Shown here: positions 56,401-63,347 of the stretch, piece by piece | Layout of the letters: the number at the start of each line of letters is the position of its first letter | Position numbering within the stretch: position 1 is the first letter of the stretch | Assembly (NCBI GenBank): GCA_023052935.1 | Contig: CM041292.1 | Coordinates: 116,370,936-116,434,935 of the forward strand | Length of the DNA: 64,000 nucleotides | Origin: Piezodorus guildinii | Lineage: Eukaryota; Arthropoda; Insecta; Hemiptera; Pentatomidae | Direction: 5' to 3' | Translations under genes and position numbers: made by a program | Notes under the pieces: model-generated | What the model was told of the DNA's origin: nothing | Seen by the model: the letters and a program-made list of their open reading frames with translations, nothing else | Databases searched by the model: none

Positions 56401-58917
56401 TAACCAATATCTAATGTTCGCTTTTATGAAAACAAAACTTTTTTTAATTTTTTTTATTATGCTCCATTCATTCCGGATGTGTGATATGTTTGTCATTAAT
56501 GGACTTAAAAACACATTTAGTAAATTTAATTTTATAATATTGACATGCATGAAAGGTTGTTTATTACTTACATTCCGTGTTAAGTTTAAATCACAACACT
56601 TTGCACTTGTCCTCCTAGAATGTAATTATATTTTATATAATATAAATATATAAAAGAAAATCAACATCTTTGTTCGATAAGTACCTTCTTTTTTTTGTTT
56701 TTTTTTTCTAAATGAGTTAAAGAGCTTTAGACATCAGGAAAGAGTGAAATTTGTTCTGGATAATATTATTATGCTAGATCTTCGGTTGCTAAGAATATAA
56801 TGATATAATGAATTTATATATGGTTAATGCCGCCATTAACCATATGAATGCTACCATCTGAAGCAGTTTAATATTTTTAGTGAACAACTTAATAGATTAA
56901 TGCAAAATTATATGATGGAAGGTAAAGAGTCCTGATGATGGGAGTGAGATCCCGAAACGTTGAATTGGTGATAGAATAAAAATTTAAGAATTTGGAAGAA
57001 ATAAATCAGCCCTAATATCTACCTCTAATATTAAGCTAGCTTTTCCATTGATAGGAATATAAGGATATAATGAAATTAAATTATTTATATGTAAGACATG
57101 CTATTTAAATAAATTTTACTTCTAAATTTCATTCTGTTTGATATTTTAACATTTTTGCTGTTCTACAACTTATCACTAGACTAAGTATATTTAAAAAGAA
57201 AAGTTTTTACTTATAATATTTGATTATTTGTATCCTTAGTAGACCCTGTAGCCATTGTTTGTTATGAAACTTGTGCCGATTCAATAATACAAACAAATGT
57301 TAACAACCAAATATCTTCCGTTTTGCCTCTATTATGACTCAGTCATAGGTATCAATTATCTTATTGATATGGTATGACTCATACATTCACCCTCTATATT
57401 CTCAAACAAGATCATTCCAATTAGTAATACAATGCTACAAGAATATGCATGGAGATAAGCTACTATATTTCGTCTCACTCAATTTTACCAACTTTGTTGA
57501 AATATCCAATTTGACCATCAAAAGGTCACATCATTTTAGAGAGGGAGGTGGATTAGTGAACATAATGATCTCTTGAAAAGTGAACAAACAAAATTACTCG
57601 ATTACAATACTTTCCTTACCTTGTAGCAGTTGGAAAGTAAAAATATGAAGTGGTTGGAATCAAACGAATCGCTTCTTTACATAAAAATTCATTTTTTTAA
57701 AGGATAGTTGGCATGATATAAACTTTCTGTATGTGTCTTAGAGTTCTGACTTGTATTTGAATATAAACTGCAATAACAAAAGGATCTGAATAATTGTTTC
57801 TTTTATTATAAAAATCAAATTTATTTGTTTAAATACATAATTTTATTATTTATTTTTTTTAGATGGGCTATTACATTTATTGAAAAAAAGGAACCTGTAA
57901 AAAGGTAGGTGTATATGATTGTTCATTTTGAATGTTTTATCCTAAATAAATACTTCTGTAATGATGTATTTGTATATACTTAAATATTAAATAATTAAAA
58001 ATATAACATTAGGTGTGTGTGTGTGCAGTATTTATGCCCACTAAAATCACCCTCAACCCTTTTCCTATCCACTCTGGGGCTTTAGGTGTTACATTGAAGA
58101 GTGACCAGGAAGTACCATCTGGCTGATAATGTGAGCACTCGGTTTTTATGTCAAACTTTCTGTAATACTTCACTATCTTTCGGTTGGATACAATAGGATT
58201 TCTTCTCTTTATTGTCCAGTAGAAATCTATTTTTATAGTAGTAATCAGCCTCACTGTTTCCTAAACACCCAGCATTGAATGTGAGATGTACCTATTTCTG
58301 TATTAAAATTAAAAAATTATAAATAAAAAAAAATATGAAAATTTAATATAACTTAATTTTTGTTTGTTTGTTTATTCATTTAAAGTCACTTTATGCTACC
58401 TTGGCTAATCAGACAGTGTTCTAGTGGTAGTGCTAAAATTTGTCTGATCATGTTTAATTTGGATTGGGATCTTTAACGAGAACTAGATATCACACATGCT
58501 TAGGACGTCTATTTTACGTTCCTTCCAAAGGAGGTCAAAACCAAGGATTTTTTATTACCTTTTGAAAAATACTAAGGCTATCTGCCAGATTGGAACCCTT
58601 GACTTGGGCATAGAAGACTTTATGCTATGCACTACGCCACATATAGTTCATAATTCAACCCATCAGATTTCTAATGTTAATCACTGATGATCCGATTCAC
58701 TTGTTGAACTTTATTTTATGTATATATCTAATTTTGTGTTTATAATGTTCATCTTCTGAATATTGTTTTTTCTTTATATTGTAGGACCAAAGAATGTCCT
58801 TTTTTTGGTAATACCATTGCTGGAAGCTCGAAAGAAGAACATTTACAATGGATGGCAGCAATGTTGGTGGGACAATATCACCATTCTGATTTGCTATTGA
58901 ATCCATTATTAATATAA
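33174..58917 (+). CDS. RhoGAP15B/ARAP-like Rho GTPase-activating protein (whole gene, 12 coding exons)
   Basis: Multidomain GAP that accelerates GTP hydrolysis by Rho-family GTPases at phosphoinositide-containing membranes. Coding exons: 33,174-34,752; 37,773-37,959; 38,100-38,217; 42,171-42,410; 47,125-47,337; 47,422-47,612; 48,943-49,179; 51,292-51,531; 54,261-54,380; 55,882-55,964; 57,863-57,904; 58,785-58,917. All introns are GT-AG with matching phases. Domain order (approximate residues): Pro/Tyr-rich N-terminus 1-460, PH 465-590, PH 590-690, RhoGAP 694-872, Ras-association 904-1,000, PH 1,003-1,110. ArfGAP, ankyrin and SAM domains of vertebrate ARAPs are absent, as in Drosophila RhoGAP15B. 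The coding sum is 3,383 nt, one base short of 1,128 codons, because exon 1 carries a one-base shift near 33,800. Introns hold many transposons. Confidence 0.88.
34870..35090 (+). mobile_element. CTTTCACTTAC-family start fragment in intron 1
   Basis: TCTGGGGCGGGAAACACACAAC TTTCACATACCTC is the complementary start block of the family, followed by AAAACTATTAAATATTC and TAATAAAACGTGTATTAATTT, which match the family interior. It stops near 35,090. Confidence 0.5.
35412..35690 (+). mobile_element. Chimeric element: tRNA-like SINE head joined to CTTTCACTTAC-family end
   Basis: The head GGCGTGGTCTAGTGGATAGA contains an excellent A box (TGGTCTAGTGG), and CTGGGTTCGAATTTCAG contains a B box (GGTTCGAAT) at tRNA spacing. 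The sequence then runs directly into GGGACTTGGTCATTTGGACT and ACGATCGCAATACTTTCCCT, the end of the CTTTCACTTAC family, and stops at GCAAGCAAAAGTAAAA. The tRNA part does not end in a paired acceptor stem, so it is not a tRNA gene. Confidence 0.6.
36450..36515 (-). mobile_element. Terminal fragment of the CTTTCACTTAC family, intron 1
   Basis: AAACTAAGTGATTATTGTAG ATAATAATTTCCATT matches the family interior and is followed by GCGCACCAGATTTTTTT, its terminal block, with the part between deleted. Confidence 0.45.
36640..36930. repeat. tRNA-like SINE remnants in both orientations, intron 1
   Basis: GGATCCTGGGTTCAGTAC (plus) resembles a B box and follows GCCGATAA. At 36,885-36,920 the reverse strand reads ACGGTATAGTCTAGTGGATAAAGC, an A-box head like that at 35,412. 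The two may be separate fragments or ends of one rearranged element. Confidence 0.35.
37773..37959 (+). CDS. RhoGAP gene exon 2: remainder of first PH domain
   Basis: Acceptor ATCCTCTAG and donor GTATAT. Encodes SDGESLICWELSTVGRIKPH and DSKLWMRTILESLTNVFPA. The Trp in the C-terminal helix (LWMRTI) is the hallmark PH-domain tryptophan. Ends in phase 0 with FLK. Confidence 0.9.
38100..38217 (+). CDS. RhoGAP gene exon 3: start of second PH domain
   Basis: Acceptor TTTTTTAG, donor GTAAGT. Encodes EGVSSDWHGAWILLCNRTLY and CQIEGKSKDLDLRKARCI, with the beta-strand pattern of a PH domain start. The intron before it is only 140 bp. Ends in phase 1. Confidence 0.9.
38750..39255 (-). mobile_element. 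CTTTCACTTAC-family copy in intron 3 (truncated)
   Basis: Begins CTTTCAGTTACAATATATAG at 38,754 and follows the long copy (6,457) closely through GTCTGACAGGGCTTAAATGC and the AATAACTAGATTATCTTGTT block. It breaks off at 39,255 after GCTGATGAAAA, where unrelated sequence begins. Confidence 0.7.
39430..40010 (-). mobile_element. CTTTCACTTAC-family copy in intron 3 (internally deleted)
   Basis: Begins at the TATATATGAAATATATAGTA block and, after ACGTTTTAGGACCTCCTG, jumps to AATGGGCATTAATATCATG, so about 270 bases of the family body are missing. It ends AATGGAGGTAAGTAAAA near 40,005. Confidence 0.65.
40235..40775 (+). mobile_element. Two head-to-tail CTTTCACTTAC-family copies in intron 3
   Basis: The first copy runs from the GCCCATTAAATTTTACA block to CTTACTATATATAGTAAGTG AAAG (palindrome at about 40,551-40,568). 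The second, shorter copy starts directly after it, has a 26-base AC microsatellite (about 40,675-40,702) at the position of the family CA block, and ends after GATCCTAAAATGTGTATTTC. Plus orientation, opposite to the two copies upstream. Confidence 0.65.
41050..41695 (+). mobile_element. CTTTCACTTAC-family copy with long AC tract and a 70-bp insert
   Basis: Shows the body blocks TTTAATCAAAATTGTTGGAG and AAATGCATGGTATAAAGTGA, an AC run of about 40 bases (41,444-41,483), and the end GGTAAATGAAAGTAAAA near 41,692. Between GGGACTT and GGTTATTT it carries about 70 extra bases (41,500-41,571) that match 17,637-17,720, a separate repeat. Confidence 0.65.
42171..42410 (+). CDS. RhoGAP gene exon 4: second PH domain end and RhoGAP start
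   Basis: Acceptor TGTTTGCAG, donor GTAATA. Encodes YIKIHFVEDNLYIQMDNDKE and TKNWHFIIKAAALRNGTSLE (C-terminal PH helix with Trp), then DFVPVIVDKCINFVYAHG, the first helix of the RhoGAP fold where the usual P-x-I-V-D-KC-I pattern is preserved. Phase 1 to phase 1. Confidence 0.92.
42411..43180 (+). other. RhoGAP gene intron 4, left part
   Basis: AT-rich intron sequence with no recognised repeat. The intron continues past the Helitron to 47,124. Confidence 0.5.
43612..44865 (+). mobile_element. mariner element (1,254 bp) nested in the Helitron
   Basis: Terminal inverted repeats TTGGGCCGTCTGAAAAGTT (left) and AACTTTTCGGACAACCCAA (right) match at most positions, and the element is flanked by TA on both sides. 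Length is that of a full mariner. It carries a decayed transposase gene. It is younger than the Helitron that hosts it. Confidence 0.9.
43795..44794 (+). pseudogene. mariner transposase pseudogene
   Basis: Starts at ATG 43,795. A run of seven T at about 43,837-43,843 creates a frameshift and stop; six would keep the frame. The helix-turn-helix region reads STVQKWFSRFRLGDFNL and TVREIATELRACKSTVFDHL, then VWIPHELSERN (linker motif). A second frameshift lies near 44,215. Catalytic motifs then appear in other frames: VVTGDKKWILY (first Asp), FHQDNTGSHVSL (second Asp) and DIAPSDFHLFRSLEN (third Asp). The second and third Asp codons are 82 nt apart instead of the 105 nt of a D34D mariner, so a deletion of about 23 nt lies between. 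The C-terminal end, SRWERVIADGGNYF, is recognisable. Non-functional. Confidence 0.88.
45370..46240 (-). pseudogene. LINE reverse-transcriptase relic (minus strand)
   Basis: Minus-strand peptides in order: ISRLLRDKLEKEYVTPQEQAGF and MAGHSCIDSIF (RT fingers, equivalent to the Q-GF-R-G-S-T-D motif), NVAFIDLEQAYDNVLRELLW (motif A with catalytic Asp), then FKYLGSYLDATGSSENDVIR (post-RT thumb), EYKCRIFTAIVESIPTYALEMWT, and a C-terminal GRR-rich tail. Motif C (the second Asp pair) is lost in a deletion between 45,954 and 45,960. Several frameshifts. Related to L1/RTE-like or L2-like LINEs, not to the Jockey-like family. Confidence 0.75.
46241..46312 (+). mobile_element. Short end fragment of the CTTTCACTTAC family
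   Basis: AAAATTTCCATGATTGCAAT, ACTTTCCCTTACTATATATTTC and ACGTAAGTGAAAGTAAAAC are the terminal 70 bases of the family. It abuts the LINE relic. Confidence 0.65.
46379..46887. mobile_element. Inverted-repeat element (MITE-like) in intron 4
   Basis: The left arm GGTTGCCTAATGATAATCTG ... CTACTCTCCC ... AACCTTCTTGGCCACCTT pairs with a right arm ending TGACAATCATTGGGCCACC. Inner blocks ACTTTTACAATGGCAT and ATGCCATTGTAAAAGT are also inverted. Arms total more than 100 bases at high identity, with a loop of about 130 bases. No coding capacity. The superfamily is uncertain; no target duplication could be fixed. Confidence 0.75.
47125..47337 (+). CDS. RhoGAP gene exon 5: RhoGAP catalytic core (arginine finger)
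   Basis: Acceptor TTTTACAG, donor GTTTTT. Encodes SMSEGIYRRSGTNSKVTSLL, where the Arg after GIY (about residue 717) is the catalytic arginine finger, then SSVLKRFFRDLPEPLLTNTL with the conserved K-x-F-x-R-x-LPEPL motif. Catalytic residues are intact, so the protein should have GAP activity. Phase 1 to phase 1. Confidence 0.95.
47422..47612 (+). CDS. RhoGAP gene exon 6: RhoGAP domain, C-terminal half
   Basis: Separated from exon 5 by an intron of only 84 bp. Encodes LPQINYVTLRRLIGHLYFVH and NKMPVGNLAAIWAPTLMH, with the conserved NLA-x-x-x-P motif (Asn contacts the GTPase). Donor GTAATA. Phase 1 to phase 0. Confidence 0.95.
48943..49179 (+). CDS. RhoGAP gene exon 7: RhoGAP end, linker and Ras-association start
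   Basis: Acceptor TTTTGTAG, donor GTAAGT. Encodes ECEVITDLILNYKSVFQVED (last RhoGAP helix), a charged linker (EEAKREKRIMEVLEKVHE), a proline-containing hinge, then DFKISIYIGSHMGEAITIP, the first strands of the ubiquitin-like RA domain. Phase 0 to phase 0. Confidence 0.92.
49441..49830. mobile_element. 390-bp inverted-repeat element (MITE-like) in intron 7
   Basis: ATTGAGACGTTGACTTCC AAAAGGTACTA (49,441-49,469) is inverted at 49,801-49,830 with one or two mismatches, giving about 29-bp terminal inverted repeats. The interior is AT-rich and non-coding. Flanking bases give no convincing target duplication. Confidence 0.75.
50180..50476 (+). repeat. Degenerate tandem array, period about 115 bp, 2.5 units
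   Basis: Units begin near 50,187, 50,300 and 50,419 with GTCTAATATGAAAATCA, CTTGTACTAAAATCA and GTCTAATAGGAAAATCA, each followed by a TTTTC-rich CCCC/TTTCC segment and an ending AAAATCTT-x-x-CACTATTTTG. Divergence between units is high, so the array is old. Confidence 0.6.
50485..50851 (+). mobile_element. Jockey-like LINE 3' end with duplicated tail, intron 7
   Basis: Starts in the RT C-terminal codons (TCCACCCAAACCCACTTGTC) and matches 13,098-13,320 of the LINE at 12,002. The segment from GTGCTACCACTGGGTAGTTT through the A-rich tail is present twice in tandem (50,597-50,727 and 50,728-50,851) with few differences. Confidence 0.8.
51292..51531 (+). CDS. RhoGAP gene exon 8: Ras-association domain
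   Basis: Acceptor TTTTTCAG, donor GTAAGC. Encodes VGPGVDSGKICSLLAYKTDF, HELCLSECVLGGVLSRPLHH, ETVLKWAYWDSSDSKDNYLL and LGNNTIYKEIIPL, the RA domain as in ARAP proteins, where it binds small GTPases such as Rap. Phase 0 to phase 0. Confidence 0.93.
51532..52549 (+). other. RhoGAP gene intron 8, left part
   Basis: No clear repeat. The short block TTAGGCTATATGGGATTAGC near 52,162 faintly resembles a SINE tail but is too diverged to call. Confidence 0.4.
52550..52953 (+). pseudogene. Old Jockey-like LINE relic (RT region)
   Basis: Colinear with 12,000-12,370 of the Jockey-like LINE: AACATGTGATTCCTGACCAC, GTGTGGAGCCTTAGTC and TAGAACATTCCAAGTACTC correspond to NHVIPDH, YCTGAFLD and RTFKVSH codons. 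Many indels and stops. It is interrupted by a second LINE at 52,954. Confidence 0.65.
52954..53470 (+). mobile_element. 5'-truncated LINE inserted in the older LINE relic
   Basis: AAGTACTC at 52,946-52,953 and 53,471-53,478 is the target-site duplication, and a poly(A) tail ends the insert at 53,459-53,470. Coding remnant: LQRLQSFQNAVLRWIVRGTS and YEELQLIGRRHIKFFDGL, the C-terminal region following RT in Jockey-like LINEs. This family differs from the 12,002 LINE in sequence and 3' UTR. Confidence 0.7.
54261..54380 (+). CDS. RhoGAP gene exon 9: start of C-terminal PH domain
   Basis: Acceptor TTGTTATAG, donor GTTAGT. Encodes KSGELRFADKKSKSFKTFIF and EFTQAKLSYYKDKA. Phase 0 to phase 0. The reading frame would run on briefly into the intron and stop. 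Confidence 0.88.
54599..54780 (+). repeat. Possible tRNA-derived SINE fragment
   Basis: GTGGTAATGTCCAGTGGAAAGAGCA resembles the A-box half of the tRNA-like head seen at 35,412, and AAATACTCAGAAG follows. A convincing B box is missing, so the call is tentative. Confidence 0.25.
55409..55695. mobile_element. Fold-back element with arms of about 140 bp, intron 9
   Basis: The left arm (GATGAAGAAGCAATTTGGGG, GGTCATATAAACACTTCAAT, CTAATTTATTGT, GCCATCTTC, ATTGTTAGG) is matched in inverted order by the right arm (CCTAACAATTACCCAGAAGA, ACAATAAATTAGATCTCC, AGTGTTTATATGACCACACC, TCAACTTCTTCAT). Arms meet almost without a loop. The GAAACGTTGACACAATAAAT block is a motif common in arthropod interspersed repeats. 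Transcribed as part of the intron, it would form a long hairpin. Confidence 0.75.
55882..55964 (+). CDS. RhoGAP gene exon 10: C-terminal PH domain
   Basis: Acceptor TGTTTTTAG, donor GTTTGT. Encodes CAVKLCEWNIEEIIWYIGHE and PKRNPQT. Phase 0 to phase 2. Confidence 0.9.
56818..56845. repeat. Perfect short hairpin, intron 10
   Basis: ATATGGTTAATG and CATTAACCATAT are exact inverted 12-mers separated by CCGC. A motif GATCCCGAAACGTTGAATTG about 110 bases downstream is typical of arthropod repeats, so this may be part of a small transposon. Confidence 0.6.
57535..57640 (+). mobile_element. Very degenerate CTTTCACTTAC-family end
   Basis: Only CGATTACAATACTTTCCTTACC and GGAAAGTAAAA are recognisable as the family terminal 60 bases. 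Confidence 0.35.
57863..57904 (+). CDS. RhoGAP gene exon 11: C-terminal PH domain micro-exon
   Basis: 42-bp exon, acceptor TTTTTTTAG, donor GTAGGT. Encodes WAITFIEKKEPVK with split Arg codons on both sides (phase 2 to phase 2). Too short to stand out as an open frame, but both junction phases fit the neighbours exactly. Confidence 0.85.
58360..58650 (-). mobile_element. Copy of the 8,527 SINE family (minus strand), intron 11
   Basis: Tail GTTTGTTTGTTTATTCATTT, then CACTTTATGCTACCTTGGCT, CTTTAACGAGAACTAGAT, CCAAGGATTTTTTATTACC and the head with GGAACCCTTGACTTGGGCAT. Considerable divergence. Confidence 0.7.
58785..58917 (+). CDS. RhoGAP gene exon 12: last coding exon
   Basis: Acceptor TATTGTAG. 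Encodes RTKECPFFGNTIAGSSKEEH and LQWMAAMLVGQYHHSDLLLN, the last PH helix with its Trp (LQW), ending PLLI and stop TAA at 58,915-58,917. Confidence 0.9.
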
Positions 58918-59712
58918 TTATTCCTCTTTCTTTATTTAACCTTAACTTATTGTTGTAATTTTTGCATTAAATATGCAGCTGAGATTAATGATTAACTAAG
59001 TTGTGTTTAGTCATTTTCAATTCTTATGATTGTTTTATGAATTATTATATCATTTTAAATTATTCTTTTTATATGTTAGATTTTATTTGTGTGTAAATAT
59101 TGCTTTGATTAGATTAAGCTTTATTCCATGAATGCATGGAAATTAATTTCAAAGTCAAACAATTATTATAATTTTATTAATTTTAGAGTGCCTGCTCATT
59201 TTTTCCTGACTAAACTTGTAAGCTTCAACAAGAAATGTGATTGGTTCCTAAATCTTGCCTTTTAACTATTAAATATTAATCAGTGAAAGCATTAAAACAA
59301 TTTGTATCAGTATTATAGTCTTTATTCTTAAGCAATTCAAATGTTTTGTATTTTTTTTTTTATTCGCCTAGTCATTTTGACTTCCATTGAATGGATTATA
59401 GATGTTATTAACTTCATATTATTTCTAAATTTAATGCAGTTTTTATGAAATGAAATTTTTTGTAACTCATATTATGTAATATGATTACATTATGTTTATT
59501 TTATTTAAGTTTAATTTTTATACTAGTTATATTCTAAATTGTTAATTTTATACATATTTTAGTTACCAAAGTTAGTATTTATCCTATGTTAAGCAATATA
59601 TATGACATTTATGCATTTTGAATGTTTTGTACTTACCCTGTTAAATTGGATAAGTTGTTCTTATGATGTACTTGATGAAATAAGAATGTGTGATATATTG
59701 AATTTTAATAAA
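58918..59712 (+). other. Probable 3' UTR of the RhoGAP gene with AATAAA signal
   Basis: No earlier consensus polyadenylation signal was seen after the stop. AATAAA at 59,707-59,712 in TTTTAATAAAATGTG is the first canonical hexamer, giving a 3' UTR of about 0.8 kb. T-rich throughout. Confidence 0.45.
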
Positions 59713-62700
59713 ATGTGCGACATGTTTATGTAGATATGGAGTTACCATTAAATTATTTACTGCTAAACAGTTTATTTCTCCTGTGACTCACATTACTGCA
59801 AGGGCCTTCTTATACATGGGGATTCATATAAGTGATTTACATTATTGGCAATATTAATGACTATTAACAGGGTCAATTTTAAACTTTTTCTGTTTGAGAA
59901 TTTTTTTATTCAGTTGGTAACAATCTTTTAAGAGATTAAATTTCAAAACTAAAAATACTACAATCATGACAGACTAAGTGATGTTTTACTGGATAAAACA
60001 TTTTTTTTTAAAACCAACAAACTAATTCTGCCAAACCAAGTTATTTTAACATTAAGTTAGGCATTCTATACTTCGATAACTTTTTTTTGTTATTTTAATA
60101 TAATACTTTTTTTATAAACTAACTATAAGAAACTTTTTTTTTATTCTTGTAATAAAATTTATTCTTTATAATTTTTTTTTATTTTAAATTTTTTTTTTCG
60201 ATATCAAAGGGTCTTGTCACCATTTACAAGACTATTATGTTTTTGTCATTCTTATATATAATTTTGTAGCATAATGCTACATGTCAACTGTATGACAAAT
60301 TTTGGTTTACTGTTTCATTTTTGTTTTAATTTTTCATACTTTGTACCTGTACACCAACAGAGACAAGGCCCCAAAACGTCAGAAAAGAAAAATGTAAAAA
60401 AGTTAATGGAAGTATAAAATGTCTAATTGAATATATAAAAATACTCATAACTTCCTCGAGTTAATTAAATAGGAAATTATTTTAACTTTTCCTAATCATA
60501 TAATGAAGCTAGAAAATTTTGAATACAGTATTTTATTTGTTCTTACAGTCTTCTTTTTATTTCTTGTCAAATTTTGAAGGTGGAAAGTATATTGTTCCAA
60601 AATGCCAAGACACTACCAAATATTTTTTTTTTAATTCAAATTACGTATTGAAACAAACTATTAATTTATAATCAATAGTTTAGAGATGAAATTCAAAAGA
60701 GATCTTTTGAACATTTCATAAAATAGTTATTAATGAATGAATTTTAATTAATCATCTTTTATCAATGATAATTGTCAGCAGTTTCCTTACTACTTTATAA
60801 CTAATCAGCACTTGTAGATATTAACATTACATAAAACATTAACATTACATAAAACATAACATTACATAAAATTTAAAATGTTGATATTTATCATATGATA
60901 CATCCGTCGCATATCAGAACAAACATGCTTAAAATTCCTCACTTTTATAAATATTGATTTAAAAACAACATTGACTCTTTGAATGTAAATAATTGTATGG
61001 ATATTTTAGCCAATTTCAATGAATTCCACTTCAGTTTGCTTTATTCTTGTTTTAAAAAATAAACAGCATTTTTCAGCCGACTGTACTATCAATTTTTTCT
61101 ATAAATTTTCTTTTAATGCTTTTTTCAGGAACAAATATCCTCAGTGAAAATCAATTAAGTTATTTGATTTCATAGGTTTTTTTAAGAAACAGGTAAAGGT
61201 TATATTTGTGATCATGAAACTCAAGTCATAAATGTAAAAAATAAGTTTAAATCTAACTGATCTGATCTATTTGAAGTTCTAACTTATTGAATAGGGGCAC
61301 AACTTATTTTTAATGTAATAATGATGAATGAGAAATTATCCTTATACGGAAAATTTATCAGAGATTTTTTTAAATTATGACAAAGATGATTATTTGTTTA
61401 GTTGGATTATTGAGTGCATTTGAATATTTAAAAAAACGAGCATATAACCCTATAATTTATATGAGCAAGGAGTGATTTGATGATATTATAATAGGATCAC
61501 TTTATGATTCCTGAAAATATAATTATTGAATTAGCACACCCCTTTTACAAAATGTAGTGTAAAACTTTGAGATTGATTTTTCTTTTTTTTTTTTTTTTTC
61601 ATAAATTTTGCTAATACATATACATATGTATATGTATATACACATCTTGTTACAAGCTTCAAGTTGAACATGAGCCTATTAGAAACGCATAGGTCTGCAT
61701 AAAGTTATCAGAGCACATGTTTACAAATGCTGATGGTGATTTTTCTGGTTTCTTTTATCTTTTTTTTTACATTTTGTGATGTTTTGCTGTATAAAGGCAG
61801 ATATAAAATATAATCTTCTATTGACTAGTATTGGCTGATGTGGAAATGACACAATGCTGACCTCCCTGTTTTTTGTCTTATTTGGTAATTTTTCATTTTC
61901 TCCACTAAGATATCATTTTAAATTTTATTTAAATTGTATTTTGTATGGGTTTATCACTCCATTATACACACACACATATATATATTTTAACAATGTTGTA
62001 TAACAAAATAAGCATTCTTAAGTAATTTCATTATTTGGACCATGTTACAACTCTTTCATGAATTGAATGATTTTCATGGATTTTATCCTGAATCATACTT
62101 GCTGTATTCAATAATTAGTAACAGAATTTTTATCAAGAAATAATTTATGCAGCATTGATAATTTCTAAAAATAAAATTGTTAGGTACGCTAATATTTATT
62201 TTAGCAATAAGGCAAGACATGCGCATTTTTAAAGTTTTGGTCAGAGACTGTTGAAACATTCAAAACATGCTGCTCATTTCCCACCTCACCCCTAAGCAAG
62301 GAGAGGACAGAGCTATTATTGTGTTTAACCATAGGAAGTTTCTGATGAAAAAAAATTATAAATACACATATAAATCCAGAAATTATTCTAGCCAAACAAT
62401 TCACCTAAAGATGAATTTGTTTATTTTTATTTCAAACAATACTAAAATGAATTACATTAAGGTTAAGTGAAGATTTCAAAGAACTAATTTCATTGCTTTA
62501 TTGCCTTTTCAGTTGGGTTTGCTACAGCTGAGTATGGTAAGCATTTACATATTTTTACACTCAAACTCATATTATGGATGAAATGCATTTATTTTTTGTG
62601 ATACTATCAGAAAATATTGTTTTGTTTTAACAATATAAACATATCAATGATTTTTTTCTAATCACATAAGCTTTGTTAATGCTATACTGTAATATACTTA

Positions 62701-62994
62701 TATCAGTGTAGTCACTCAAGAAAGTGGTTAACTATAAAATTTTCAGAAAATATACAGAATATTTTAATGAATAATTTTTAAAAAATAACGCATTATTGAA
62801 TAATAATTCTTATTTTCAGTAATGGTAATAATTTATTAATTTGATTAAAAATACAATTCTTGGGTCCCACAAAATAGGTTTATCATAACGATGATTGGGA
62901 GTGTGGTTGAAAAATTAGAAAGCACATGTATGCTTTGGGATTATGCTGGATTGAAGGCCTTCTATAAAGCTATTAATCACAAGAGATAAAGAGT
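59713..62994. other. AT-rich intergenic sequence
   Basis: No supported gene. Contains a small tandem repeat (next entry) and a TATACATATGTATA-type palindromic run at about 61,615-61,640. CCCCAAAACGTCAGAAAAG near 60,372 is another example of the AAACGT repeat-associated motif. Short open frames near 62,201-62,470 lie on both strands and show no motif. Confidence 0.4.
60820..60872 (+). repeat. Short tandem repeat, unit about 18 bp, three copies
   Basis: ATTAACATTACATAAAAC is repeated, then a third shortened unit, ATAACATTACATAAAA. Confidence 0.8.
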
Positions 62995-63290
62995 ATGTGA
63001 AATAATAATAATAGGCTTACCGAACCCGAAGGTTCAATGCCGATACCACCAACAACCGCCTACACAGACTCGTACAATGTTCACCTTTCAAGCCCAAGCC
63101 ACCGATATCAGCCTTAACGCAATCCTCCCATCAACGCTTCGGCCTACCAATAGGATCAGTAAATACCAACTTGCTCGGAATCCATTCCTCACCACCCCAA
63201 CAACTTTACTCGCCCATTTGAGTCTCTGCGATGCTATCAACTCAATTATATTCACAGGATAAAAGTTCCCCAATTCCACGTTAAAGAGTA
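62995..63290 (-). pseudogene. LINE C-terminal fragment with ATT-repeat tail (minus strand)
   Basis: GC-richer than its surroundings. On the minus strand it reads RLKWASKVVGVVRNGFRASW, then in another frame DPIGRPKR and WEDCVKADIGGLGL, the conserved tail following RT in L2/RTE/Proto-like LINEs (GRP-x-x-RW-x-DCV-x-x-D). It ends in a TTATTATTATT microsatellite at 63,003-63,013, the 3' end type of such LINEs. Frames are broken. Confidence 0.65.
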
Positions 63291-63347
63291 TATGAAAAGA
63301 TTTTTAAAATATTTATGTCTTTTCACAGTATTTATCAGTTATCGCTT

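Noticed and set aside
63077..63262. Plus-strand 61-codon open frame
   Set aside because: Antisense to the LINE C-terminal fragment on the minus strand.
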